Below are positions 32,341 to 39,751 of a stretch of DNA of 44,383 bases, piece after piece. Within the stretch, counting starts at the first letter, position 1. Each line of letters starts with the position of its first letter. A program made the translations under genes and the position numbers. Origin of the DNA: a virus; the IMG/VR virus record IMGVR_UViG_3300009408_000010, positions 1 to 44,383 of that record, one strand, 5' to 3'. The notes beneath the pieces are model-generated. The model did no database searches. It saw only the letters and a program-made list of their open reading frames with translations, and was not told where the DNA came from.

Positions 32341-33183
32341 TTATAGGAGAGCGAGGGAGTCGTCGTGAGGCATTGTTACAACACCTGCCTGCTGCAACAA
32401 TGCAGTACCCATATAGGCAGTTGACATAGCCCATGAGTAGTTCTGTTCGGCCCGATAGTCGGCCTCAACAGTCATGCCGTCAGTGTCGCAAGCGTGACCG
32501 ACGGCGCGTTTGTTGTACATGTAGCATTTAGCCAAAGGCGTGTTAACACCAGGCAGTGCGTCGTTAACAATCCATTTGACACCATACCATTCGAACGAGA
32601 CGTTCATGTCGTCTTCTTCGGATCGTTCGTACTTCTTGCCATCCACCCAGTCAGTGCTAGTGAATTCGCGCAGTTTCATCAGATGGCCGTGGAATGCACT
32701 GGTGATCACGCCGTAAACATCCCCGCCAGAAGCGAAGTTATTGCCTAGGATCGTTTTCGCCTGAGCAATCATACTTAAGTTCGCCGCTACGCCTGCTGAC
32801 GGGGTTAATTGAGTGGACGTACTCAGTGCAGCAATGATGTCTTCATCACGTTTGCGATTCAGGCCAGCACGAACGGTACGCTGCATGATGGCCTGACCAT
32901 CACCCTGAGAAGCCCATAGGTTGTAGCTGGTGCGGATCACTTTGTCATGCCATTCAGTGAGAGGCACGGTGTACTGATTCAAGTTATCGACACCTGCGGG
33001 AATTAAACCGTTCAGGCCGCGAGTGGTTGCGGTTCGACCGCCGGAGTCGGCAACTAAGAACGTGGCGTTACCAGCACGAACATCATATTCAGTGGTGACA
33101 GTTTGAGATAAGAGTGATTTGTTTTTTTCAAAACCGGCAATCGTTTCGTCACGAAACGCGGTTTGTAACGCTGAATTAGGCAT
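32341..33183 (-). CDS. Major capsid protein
   Basis: A 280-residue protein with the best ribosome site in the structural operon (GGAGGG, four bases before ATG). It starts PNSALQTAFRDETIAGFEK, has the extended E-loop-like region VPLTEWHDKVIRTSYNLW, RAGLNRKRDEDIIAAL (long helix), and FEWYGVKWIVNDALPG, then SWAMSTAYMGTALLQ. This agrees with small HK97-fold capsid proteins of BPP-1-like podophages rather than with T7 gp10. Position after portal and scaffold and before the adaptor supports the assignment. Confidence 0.85.
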   Translation of the reverse strand: MPNSALQTAFRDETIAGFEKNKSLLSQTVTTEYDVRAGNATFLVADSGGRTATTRGLNGLIPAGVDNLNQYTVPLTEWHDKVIRTSYNLWASQGDGQAIMQRTVRAGLNRKRDEDIIAALSTSTQLTPSAGVAANLSMIAQAKTILGNNFASGGDVYGVITSAFHGHLMKLREFTSTDWVDGKKYERSEEDDMNVSFEWYGVKWIVNDALPGVNTPLAKCYMYNKRAVGHACDTDGMTVEADYRAEQNYSWAMSTAYMGTALLQQAGVVTMPHDDSLALL

Positions 33184-33318
33184 AATACCCTCCAGAAAAT
33201 ACAGTGCGAGAAAGTGGTTAAACCGTCTGTTTCAAGGTGGCTTCTGGTGGCATATCGTAACGAGTTAGTCCCAAGGTGAGGGAGGTCGCCTGAAACGCCG
33301 TGAAGGGTTGTCGCAGTG
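33184..33318. other. Capsid leader region
   Basis: An intergenic stretch upstream of the capsid gene on the minus strand, one of the few non-coding gaps in the structural operon, so a capsid promoter or leader may lie here. I see no convincing -35/-10 pair. Confidence 0.35.
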
Positions 33319-33391
33319 GTGTCAGTGACACTCTAACATCGACGGCTAACTATGTCCACGATTTAGAGTGTCACTAATCACTTCGTGACAC
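33319..33391. promoter_or_regulatory. Cluster of GTGTCA/TGACAC palindromes before the capsid gene
   Basis: A perfect palindrome GTGTCA-G-TGACAC (33319-33331) is overlapped by a 13-bp inverted repeat, AGTGACACTCTAA (33324-33336) with TTAGAGTGTCACT (33363-33375). The latter can instead pair with GTGACAC at 33385-33391, inside the last codons of the HNH gene. These mutually exclusive pairings could be an RNA switch, a multi-site operator, or recognition sites of the HNH nuclease. Confidence 0.6.
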
Positions 33392-33671
33392 CTTTGAACC
33401 AGTTTGCAAGTTTGATGAATCGCTCATAGTGTTTTCGTGTACATTTCATGCGAAAACTACCCACGACTTTGTTGTGCAATAGTGAGTGACATTTACGACA
33501 AAGAGTAACACCATTAGCGACCACGAACCGTAGATGCGGGTTGTAACTGCCTTGCTCAATATGGTGTGCCTGCCGCTTTTTAATAGTACCACAAGTAACG
33601 CACTTAACGTCACGTCTGATCACGGCGATGCGCCACCGTCGATACGCTGCTGTACTTCGCCAATTACTCAA
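33378..33671 (-). CDS. HNH endonuclease
   Basis: A protein of up to 97 residues with the full HNH/zinc layout: CVTCGTIKKRQAHHIEQG (Cys pair and catalytic HH) and NGVTLCRKCHSLLHNK (Asn, Cys pair, His). HNH proteins nick or cut DNA, some as homing elements and some as packaging partners. Its location between the scaffold module and the capsid gene, not beside TerL, and the palindrome cluster at its 3' end suggest an inserted element. No ATG fits: the frame opens at TTG 33671, overlapping the upstream stop, so the start is uncertain. Confidence 0.85.
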   Translation of the reverse strand: MSNWRSTAAYRRWRIAVIRRDVKCVTCGTIKKRQAHHIEQGSYNPHLRFVVANGVTLCRKCHSLLHNKVVGSFRMKCTRKHYERFIKLANWFKGVTK

Positions 33672-34074
33672 TGGAAAACCTCATGGGTTCCGTGACCAGT
33701 GTGTGGTGAAGGAACATAAAAGAGTTGTAGGTCAAAACAGCATGATATGTGTAATTACCTGAAGGCAGTGTTTGAGGGGTTTTAATCGTGAACGCCCTTG
33801 ATGTGGTACCAACGTCAAAGGATGCGCTGGAGTTACGCAGGTTATACACCAAACCGTCTTCCGACGATTCAATCCATCGCTGTATGTCAACAGTCGCTTT
33901 TGACCGACTGTTGACACTCCGTTCAACCACTAGATATTCACCTGCGTTTAACGGTTGATCGGGTTTGACATCAGTGGTTACAGTCAATGGGTCGGCCATG
34001 TTGAGAGCGGCTATCGTGGCCACTGCCAACCAGACCGTCAGACTGATCACCCCACCAACCGCCCAAGCCTTCAC
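33664..34074 (-). CDS. Membrane-anchored Ig-like-domain protein
   Basis: A 136-residue protein with an N-terminal membrane segment (AVGGVISLTVWLAVATIAAL, about 5-24; signal anchor, no cleavage site evident). A beta-sandwich-like part follows: GEYLVVERSVNSRSKATVD, TSRAFTIKTPQTLPSGNYTY and HTLVTEPMRFSIE. The start is GTG, overlapping the scaffold stop (GTGA). An envelope-facing Ig-like domain could serve superinfection exclusion or host-surface interaction; nothing in the sequence decides. Unusual for a gene between scaffold and capsid. Confidence 0.65.
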   Translation of the reverse strand: MKAWAVGGVISLTVWLAVATIAALNMADPLTVTTDVKPDQPLNAGEYLVVERSVNSRSKATVDIQRWIESSEDGLVYNLRNSSASFDVGTTSRAFTIKTPQTLPSGNYTYHAVLTYNSFMFLHHTLVTEPMRFSIE

Positions 34075-35081
34075 GACTTGAACGCCGACTGCGTTTTGAT
34101 TAACTGGACGTACCGTTTACGGTCTTCGGCGGTGTACGACTTGGTTCCCATCTTATCCTTGATTGATTGAATCTCAGTGGCCATCGCTTGTGCCGGATTG
34201 TTTGAGTTCGGCACCACGGTCGCAGCGGGGTTAATCTTACGACCCATGTCTGCTAACCACACCAGCACTTCTGGTGAGTTTGCCAGCAGACTGCCGTCGG
34301 CCAGAGTAGCTTGGGAAAACCCGTCACGCACCGATTCAGGTAGTTGACTGATCATGTTATTCACGATGTTTACGTTTGTGGCTAACTCCCCTCCCCATGT
34401 TTCCTGCAAAACCTGAGTCGAGTTCTGCATATCAGTTGTGTGACGGGTTGCTTGCACCTGTGCTTGCACCTGACGTTGTGATTCAACCTGACCCAAGATC
34501 GCATCCAGTGCAGGTTTGCTGACGTTATTTTCCAGTGCAGCTTTGCCAACACTGTCGAACAGCGCCTTATCATTATCGCCCACGGCGACATCGGCAAAAT
34601 ACCCGTCAACATTTAATGGAACACTGTTTGCTGTGCGCCACTCTGAGAGCTGTTCGGCACTTGGGTTCTCTGGCAGCCCGTTAGACAGTTCACCGCTGCG
34701 AATCTGACGCTGGCCAGCAATGAACGACTTCACCAACGAACCGATGTCGCCGTGGCGATTCAGCATGTTCAACGCCTTGTCATCACCTGTCAGATTCGCA
34801 GCAGCAATCAACTGATCCCTCCAATCATCCGGCATTGATTTGTAGAACGCTGCTGCTGGTGCCGCTGGTGGCGTTACGTCTGCTGCTGCCGCTGCTGCTG
34901 CTGGTGCCGCTGGTGCCGCTGCTGCTGCTGGTGCCGCTGGTGCCGCTGCTGCCGCTGGTGCTGCTGGTGCTGCTGGTGCCGCTGGTGGCGTTACGTCTGC
35001 TGCTGCCGCTGCTGCTGCTGGTGCCGCTGGTGGCGTTACGTCTGCTGCTGGTGGAACAGTACCGAGGACTGTATTAGACAT
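34071..35081 (-). CDS. Scaffolding protein with Ala/Pro-rich N-terminus
   Basis: A 336-residue protein. Residues 1-80 are low complexity (ADVTPPAAPAAAAAA repeats). A conserved-looking part follows: FYKSMPDDWRDQLIAAANL, LNRHGDIGSLVKSFIAGQ and WRTANSVPLNVDGY, as in podophage scaffold or head-assembly proteins. The C-terminus has SYTAEDRKRYVQLIKTQSA, a basic helical segment suited to capsid binding. Position between portal and capsid matches T7 gene 9. AAAGGA precedes the ATG. The repeats may vary in number without loss of function. Confidence 0.8.
   Translation of the reverse strand: MSNTVLGTVPPAADVTPPAAPAAAAAAADVTPPAAPAAPAAPAAAAAPAAPAAAAAPAAPAAAAAAADVTPPAAPAAAFYKSMPDDWRDQLIAAANLTGDDKALNMLNRHGDIGSLVKSFIAGQRQIRSGELSNGLPENPSAEQLSEWRTANSVPLNVDGYFADVAVGDNDKALFDSVGKAALENNVSKPALDAILGQVESQRQVQAQVQATRHTTDMQNSTQVLQETWGGELATNVNIVNNMISQLPESVRDGFSQATLADGSLLANSPEVLVWLADMGRKINPAATVVPNSNNPAQAMATEIQSIKDKMGTKSYTAEDRKRYVQLIKTQSAFKS
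34848..35050 (-). repeat. Ala/Pro-coding low-complexity repeat in the scaffold gene
   Basis: A mosaic of GCTGCTGCTGGTGCCGCTGGT units interspersed with three copies of GGCGTTACGTCTGCTGCTG. All indel steps are multiples of 3, so the frame is preserved. It encodes a disordered, probably spacer-like N-terminus. Confidence 0.85.
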
Positions 35082-35316
35082 TTTCGTTTCCTTTGCAATA
35101 TCGAATCAGAAGCAGACCAACAAATCTTCGGCCTGCCAGAAAAATACTCCCACGTTCTGAGTCTGGGAGGTAACATGTATCGTTTGTTCGGGTCACTTTA
35201 TCGACCATCACCTTGACGAACAACTGCTGTTGTTCGCTGCTGGCAGAGCCGTTAAACAGCGCCTTGAACGCTGCTGATTCCCGCTTGCTCAATTGCGGCG
35301 TTTCTAGTTCGTGCAT
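35074..35316 (-). CDS. Small portal-adjacent protein
   Basis: An 80-residue protein starting MHELETPQLSKRESAAFK and including SSEQQQLFVKVMVDKV and GRRFVGLLLIRY. A small gene of this type with the LSKRE/QQ/VDKV/GRRFVG pattern occurs next to the portal in related podophages as far as I recall; its role is unknown, possibly in virion assembly. The start at 35316 has AAGGG eight bases upstream and overlaps the portal gene by 65 bp; a longer frame reaches 35388. Confidence 0.65.
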   Translation of the reverse strand: MHELETPQLSKRESAAFKALFNGSASSEQQQLFVKVMVDKVTRTNDTCYLPDSERGSIFLAGRRFVGLLLIRYCKGNENV

Positions 35317-36820
35317 CGCGGTTTCCCTTGACTGTTTCAGGTGAGTGTAACCACCCTTGAGGCGAACCAATGCCCTCAACGGCATCACGGAACGCTGCTT
35401 CCACGTTTACGTTATCTCTCAGTTCAGGTGCCACTTGTGCTGACTCAGCTAACATCCCACCAACCTGTTTGAACATTAAAGCTTTGTTCTCCTCCTCTGC
35501 TGCTGACAGTGGTGAAATGAACTTGAACTTAATATCACGACCTGATAACGAGTCTGGAATGTCGTAAGCCGAACCAAGCAGTCCCGCGTCCATCGCAATC
35601 GTGAACGCCTGCTCACAGAGTTGTCCGTTGTACTCAGCTTCAAGAGGTGCAAACAACGGCAACGCTTCGCGGCGGAACTGTTTCATACGTTCCTGAACTT
35701 CGTAGGCGGTCATATTGCCACCAACGGCAGGTAAATTCAACTTGTCTAGGTAAAACGAACTGGAGATGATACCGATCATGTCGTTATACATCTGCATTCC
35801 GATAGGCCAACCACCCCGATCCTGACCGAGTGTATCAACAGCCTTACCGGTTCGTTGATCATAGTCATCATCAATCCAAGTAACGCCATCGGCCTGCAAG
35901 TCCAAACCGTTACTGACCGCATTCCTTGTGGCCACAATGGGTGGTCGGGCGTATCTCTCACCTGCCTCAAGCAGTGTGTGGGTCATCGCCTGTAGTGCGC
36001 GACTGTCGGGTAAGCCCGTCATCGTTGCTGGACTGTAGGCGTAAGGGCTGCCGGAGATCGTCTGAAACCGTGGAATAATGTAATACTTATGGTTGATACC
36101 GACGGCTTCAATTAAGTGCTTGTGGTCGGCATCAACGAAGACACTGACGTAGGGTTCCTTGATACCACTGTCACCGTACATCTCAGACGACATCACGAAG
36201 TGGCGAATGTCCGCCGTGGCGAAAGGGTCTTTTGCGTGTTTCTTTAACGTGTCTTGATGTAATCGTTCTTGTCCGAAAACAGTCACCAACTGGTGTAATT
36301 CAGGTTTCCATCGGCGTGTAACACCACCGACATCACCGTTCTCGTCGTCGTACCACGCGCAATCGCGTAGGTGCCATGACCGGAATAATAGGCCGTCATG
36401 ACTTTGGTTGACTTCACAGGATATTACACACTGGCCGAATGCTGCGTAATCATGGTCGCCCTCTTTCGTGGCGCGAGTGAAACCGGCATCGCGTCGGTCA
36501 ATCAAACCCCGAAGTTTTCGGGTACCCCACTGTAACCAACCACGACCTGCGCTGTCAGGCTCTTCGTCTGTCACACCCATTTTAAACCATTCGCCGTCAC
36601 GCAACATCGCGTGAAAGGAATTCGCTAAATCTCGTCGTGCTAACACAGGGTATGAGTTCGCCAGATTACCCGCGACTTCAGCACCCACGTTTCGTGTGAT
36701 TGTAAAATCAGCACGTTCAGGGTAAAAGTGATCAGCGATTGTCTGCCATAACGGTAATACCATTCGCTGAGTGTCGAATAACTTATCGCTGCGCTGCACC
36801 ACCATGTCAGGACTCATCAC
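35252..36820 (-). CDS. Portal protein (head-tail connector)
   Basis: A 522-residue protein that should form the dodecameric portal ring through which DNA is packaged and ejected. Typical parts are the start VQRSDKLFDTQRMVLPLWQ and ADHFYPERADFT, then RDLANSFHAMLRDGEWFKM, the stretch SPATMTGLPDSRALQAMT before the long alpha helix, and LNLPAVGGNMTAYEVQERM (crown side). The length fits T7 gp8 (536). It lies between the terminase and scaffold genes; the start overlaps the previous stop (ATGA). Confidence 0.9.
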   Translation of the reverse strand: MMSPDMVVQRSDKLFDTQRMVLPLWQTIADHFYPERADFTITRNVGAEVAGNLANSYPVLARRDLANSFHAMLRDGEWFKMGVTDEEPDSAGRGWLQWGTRKLRGLIDRRDAGFTRATKEGDHDYAAFGQCVISCEVNQSHDGLLFRSWHLRDCAWYDDENGDVGGVTRRWKPELHQLVTVFGQERLHQDTLKKHAKDPFATADIRHFVMSSEMYGDSGIKEPYVSVFVDADHKHLIEAVGINHKYYIIPRFQTISGSPYAYSPATMTGLPDSRALQAMTHTLLEAGERYARPPIVATRNAVSNGLDLQADGVTWIDDDYDQRTGKAVDTLGQDRGGWPIGMQMYNDMIGIISSSFYLDKLNLPAVGGNMTAYEVQERMKQFRREALPLFAPLEAEYNGQLCEQAFTIAMDAGLLGSAYDIPDSLSGRDIKFKFISPLSAAEEENKALMFKQVGGMLAESAQVAPELRDNVNVEAAFRDAVEGIGSPQGWLHSPETVKGNRDARTRNAAIEQAGISSVQGAV

Positions 36821-37053
36821 AACGGCGAGTCCTGACCGTTGAGAACCGTTGATAATCGCCCACCAGCAGAGCGGGATCGCATCCGACGTTCGACTTCGTT
36901 TCGTCGCTTGGTGTTTTCAGGGTCAGGGTTTTCAACGGCATTCATGATCTTTTCCTGTAACGCCTTTAGGGTATTAGCCGCCGTTGCTTCTGGCGCAGCA
37001 CTGGATGCGACGGCTTTCCCTGTGCTGGCGAATGGTACAAATAAATCACTCAT
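36817..37053 (-). CDS. Small protein between terminase and portal genes
   Basis: A 78-residue protein: MSDLFVPFASTGKAVASS, an Ala-rich helix (APEATAANTLKALQEKIM), then a basic segment (NTKRRNEVERRMRSRSAGG). The ATG at 37053 has AGAGGG eight bases upstream; the frame opens at a GTG nine bases earlier. The basic tail could bind DNA or the acidic face of the portal. Family not recognised. Confidence 0.6.
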   Translation of the reverse strand: MSDLFVPFASTGKAVASSAAPEATAANTLKALQEKIMNAVENPDPENTKRRNEVERRMRSRSAGGRLSTVLNGQDSPL

Positions 37054-37081
37054 TGCCAACACCCTCTTATTTCACTGAACA

Positions 37082-38476
37082 TCAGTAATCACCTCTGTCA
37101 AATCGCGTGAGAGACCGCGCCACGCGCTTTACTGCTGGTGGTCTCCATGTGTCGTTCATCATAACTCCGTGTTCACCACCTGTCGAGGGTGCTTCCTTTA
37201 TTATCCGAGGGAACAACTCTGTCAACGCCCAAATCATCGCATCGGCACGATCTGGTGATCGTGTACCCACATACCCGCTTGTTGTCATCCCACATAGCTG
37301 ATCTTCGATCTCTGGGAAATACCCGATGTGGTGGACGTAGCCCTGCTCATACAGTGTGGCAATTGGTTCAGCCCGTACATGTTTACCACGGGTGGCCGTC
37401 ACGGTTTTATACGGCAGTGCGCGATTCTTAGCCTGTAACACGGCGCGAACCATGTCACCACCGTAGTTCGCCTCACCTACGATTATATCGGCTCTGTGGC
37501 GACTGTGGGCAGCGTTCACCACGTCTGCCCACTCTTCGGGTGAGTGGCGACCCGACAAGTCTTCGATTACATACGCCCGACCGTTGGTACCCAGCTTAAC
37601 CACGACAATACCCACCTCATCGCTGCGCGAATCTTCACTGCCCTGACACCCTGACGGGTCAACAGCGATCACCACTCTAACGAATTCAGGTACCGAACCG
37701 GTTTGCCCAAGCACACGCTGCTGCTGTAACAACTCTTCTGACCACAGTTGTCCTTCTGAGTCATCGGCAAACTTGCCAAACAGGAACCGATTCCGATCCC
37801 GCTCCGACATTCCGTTCAGAATATTCAGATACTCAGGTGAAATATTCTCAGTGTTATCAGCAGGGTTAATCAGGTGGAACCCGTAATTGAATTCGTTAAG
37901 AACCGGTGCGCGTGTCACGGGCGACTTCTTATCCAGAAACAGAACATACGTCCAGTGTTTTTTGCTGGGTGGGTTAAAGTCATAATACGCTCTGGGTTTC
38001 AATGGCTTCCCATCACGGCCTGCGACCAATTGTGCGAGACGTGAATGCGCCAATTCAACTGAACGCCACGGTATCTGACTACACTCATTGAAATACAATG
38101 TGACGAACTCCATACCAAGAATTTTCTCAGTGCGGTCTTTGTCGTCGAGGCCAGCAAACCACACCTCAGAACCGTTTGGCAGTGTCATGAACCAATCGGT
38201 GCGATTGAGCATTTCATTAAGTGGAGGGAGTTGAGGGAAACACAGGCTCAACACTTTCGGGAGTGTGTCACCAATAATAGATGCTTTGAGTGCGTTGAAA
38301 CGAAATCTGAACACTACATGCCTAGAACCCGCTGAGGTGATTGCCCGTATTAAAAGCATTCGCACCAGGAAAAACGTCTTCCCTGAACGAGATCCGCCAC
38401 CCAACGCGGTGTGGGTGGCGGAAGATGTCACTAAGTCACGGGCTTTCACCTGCGCTTTAGTGAGTTTGAAGGCCAT
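37082..38476 (-). CDS. Terminase large subunit
   Basis: A 464-residue packaging ATPase and nuclease. The Walker A is GGGSRSGKT (residues about 26-34), the Walker B LYFNECSQ with catalytic Glu (about 129), and the coupling region FNPPSKKHW. The nuclease domain begins with VVIAVDPSGCQGSEDSRSD (first Asp about 265) and later has IVGEANYGGDM and SPDRADAMIWAL (final metal Asp). All landmarks are intact. The small subunit is not adjacent: it lies about 1.3 kb upstream beyond three small genes. Confidence 0.93.
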   Translation of the reverse strand: MAFKLTKAQVKARDLVTSSATHTALGGGSRSGKTFFLVRMLLIRAITSAGSRHVVFRFRFNALKASIIGDTLPKVLSLCFPQLPPLNEMLNRTDWFMTLPNGSEVWFAGLDDKDRTEKILGMEFVTLYFNECSQIPWRSVELAHSRLAQLVAGRDGKPLKPRAYYDFNPPSKKHWTYVLFLDKKSPVTRAPVLNEFNYGFHLINPADNTENISPEYLNILNGMSERDRNRFLFGKFADDSEGQLWSEELLQQQRVLGQTGSVPEFVRVVIAVDPSGCQGSEDSRSDEVGIVVVKLGTNGRAYVIEDLSGRHSPEEWADVVNAAHSRHRADIIVGEANYGGDMVRAVLQAKNRALPYKTVTATRGKHVRAEPIATLYEQGYVHHIGYFPEIEDQLCGMTTSGYVGTRSPDRADAMIWALTELFPRIIKEAPSTGGEHGVMMNDTWRPPAVKRVARSLTRFDRGDY

Positions 38477-38482
38477 TGATTA

Positions 38483-38842
38483 CTATTTACCTTTAACCTT
38501 ACGGAATCGCGCCTGAAACTCTTTGTCGCTGAGTACGAACTGCTTAGAGTCGCTTCGGGTGGACTTCATGACCCAATCGCCATCTTCTAGGTCTTTAATG
38601 CCACCCTCAACTAAGTTGATGTAGACCTTACGATCTTCTGGGTCTTCTTTGTAGTCTGGGTTATCGTCGCCACGATCATTCTTTTTTTCACGCTCATGGC
38701 GATCATGGATAGTGCTGTCATCTCGGTCTTCGTCAAAATCCTTTTCGGCAACACCAGCCAAAAACGCCTTAGTTGCTTTTTTAGTGGTTTTACCTTTTAC
38801 GAACTGTTGAGCTACAAACTGCTCTGGAATTTCTTCAAACAT
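38483..38842 (-). CDS. Highly charged small protein upstream of TerL
   Basis: A 119-residue protein. The N-terminal third is neutral (MFEEIPEQFVAQQFVKGK). The middle is a run of Asp, Glu, Arg and Lys (DEDRDDSTIHDRHEREKKND) that is probably disordered. The end (KDLEDGDWVMKSTRSDSKQ, then FQARFRKVKGK) may fold. The ATG at 38842 has GGAG six bases upstream, preferred over 38854. It lies directly before TerL. Unrecognised; an assembly or packaging cofactor is conceivable. Confidence 0.6.
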   Translation of the reverse strand: MFEEIPEQFVAQQFVKGKTTKKATKAFLAGVAEKDFDEDRDDSTIHDRHEREKKNDRGDDNPDYKEDPEDRKVYINLVEGGIKDLEDGDWVMKSTRSDSKQFVLSDKEFQARFRKVKGK

Positions 38843-38857
38843 TTCAATCTCCAAAAA

Positions 38858-39220
38858 TTACAGGTTTCTAAGCACCCAGTGTAAATGTTCCCGCAAACCG
38901 TAGTCAACAACAGATGCAATCACACATGTGGCATCGCGGATGGTGATTGCATTCAGTGTTTCCGATGTCATTGTCCCTGTCTGCTCAACATCGAGACACT
39001 TCTGGACGTGTTTGAAAACATCAGTCACGCTCATGTGCATGGATAACTCCAGCATGACCACAGCCCAACGCGGCGGTAACTGAGCGCAGTATAGCGGCTG
39101 CCAGTTCAATGCTCTATATAAGGACTCTAATTCCTCTGAGAATACCGGTTTGATTTTTTTTTGGTCGCCCTCCATTTTTTTTGGAGGGTTAATCGCGTTG
39201 AGTGCTTCGATCAGGGTCAT
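38858..39220 (-). CDS. Degenerate GH108-like protein (C-terminal domain only)
   Basis: A 120-residue protein that aligns without gaps over a key stretch with this phage's own muramidase: LYRALNWQPLYCAQLPPRW here against IYREGYWDKCHCDELPAGV there (shared YR, W, C, LP), continuing through VVMLE/VVFDG, VQKCLDV/LQDAVGA and TGTMTSETLNAI/DGIIGAKTLARV. The N-terminal catalytic EGG segment is replaced by an unrelated lead (MTLIEALNAINPPKKMEG), so it should lack muramidase activity. It could bind wall fragments, act as a regulator of lysis, or have been recruited to packaging. Its ATG overlaps the upstream stop of a holin-like gene. Confidence 0.65.
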   Translation of the reverse strand: MTLIEALNAINPPKKMEGDQKKIKPVFSEELESLYRALNWQPLYCAQLPPRWAVVMLELSMHMSVTDVFKHVQKCLDVEQTGTMTSETLNAITIRDATCVIASVVDYGLREHLHWVLRNL

Positions 39221-39414
39221 CGTTTTTCAAACGCTACCATCAGCACTGCACTCAGCGCACTCAGCGCACTCAGCGCAGCAATCAGGTTCGGCACGATTGC
39301 TGATAGGGCGCTCGCCGCTTCGAGGATGTTGAGCTGGTCAGTCTCAGTCAAGGCAATGCTGGACACGCTGGAAGCGATTGAGACGATGAGTGCGATTATG
39401 ATTTTGGTTTTCAT
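39217..39414 (-). CDS. Small two-segment membrane protein, holin-like
   Basis: A 65-residue protein with two hydrophobic segments: about 3-21 (TKIIIALIVSIASSVSSIA) and about 38-61 (AIVPNLIAALSALSALSAVL), joined by a short acidic loop (LTETDQLNILEA) and ending EKR. Size and topology suit a class II holin or antiholin. It is coupled by a 4-bp overlap to the degenerate muramidase, repeating the holin-plus-muramidase theme seen at the left end. The ribosome site is weak. Confidence 0.6.
   Translation of the reverse strand: MKTKIIIALIVSIASSVSSIALTETDQLNILEAASALSAIVPNLIAALSALSALSAVLMVAFEKR
39246..39283 (-). repeat. 9-bp coding repeat (SAL units)
   Basis: GCACTCAGC recurs head to tail about three to four times within the second membrane segment of the holin-like gene. 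Each copy adds SAL, so unit gain or loss would lengthen or shorten the membrane helix in steps of three residues. Confidence 0.8.
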
Positions 39415-39492
39415 GGGTCAGAGTGTATTTGGTTTTGGGTGAGTCGTCAAGGGTGACGCGAAACTTAGCGACATTGTGCGAACGTTTGGCTC

Positions 39493-39528
39493 AGGGGGGG
39501 TGTAAGTGGCCGACCCCCCTCTTTTTTT
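39493..39528 (+). terminator. Intrinsic terminator-like hairpin (plus strand)
   Basis: AGGGGGG (39493-39499) pairs with CCCCCCT (39514-39520), followed at once by CTTTTTTT. In the plus direction this is a classic rho-independent terminator. Every gene around it is on the minus strand, where the hairpin has an A-run before it and no T-run after. Confidence 0.65.
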
Positions 39529-39552
39529 AGGGTGATAGTACTCTAATTCACC

Positions 39553-39574
39553 GTTAAAAATCAATGGCTTACAG
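39553..39574 (+). repeat. Dispersed repeat copy
   Basis: Member of the AAATCAATGACTTACAG family, with GTTAA before the core and one change (GGCTT for GACTT). Located in the TerS/holin-like gap. Confidence 0.8.
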
Positions 39575-39637
39575 GCATACCGCTTATTCAGGGGGTGGGT
39601 TGATTATGAGGTGACGAAAGGTTGAGAACTGAAAACC

Positions 39638-39659
39638 GTTTAAAATCAATGACTTACAG
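39638..39659 (+). repeat. Dispersed repeat copy
   Basis: A 22-bp match to the dispersed family with an exact AAATCAATGACTTACAG core, 85 bp from the previous copy (start to start) and in the same orientation. Confidence 0.85.
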
Positions 39660-39751
39660 TTATTCAATTTTCATGATTATAGGCGTAATCATGAAAACGC
39701 ACCAGCGGATGCGGTGCGTGGTGGTGAGGCGTGGTGGTGAGGCGTGGTGCG

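Larger units (their letters stand above)
39415..39751. other. Intergenic region between TerS and holin-like genes
   Basis: About 340 bp without a gene. It holds a G/C stem with a T-run (39493-39528) and two copies of the dispersed TCAATGACTTACAG repeat (39553, 39638). The direct repeat GGCGTGGTG occurs near 39729-39747, at the TerS 3' side. Probably a regulatory junction separating TerS from the rest of the packaging operon. Confidence 0.6.
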
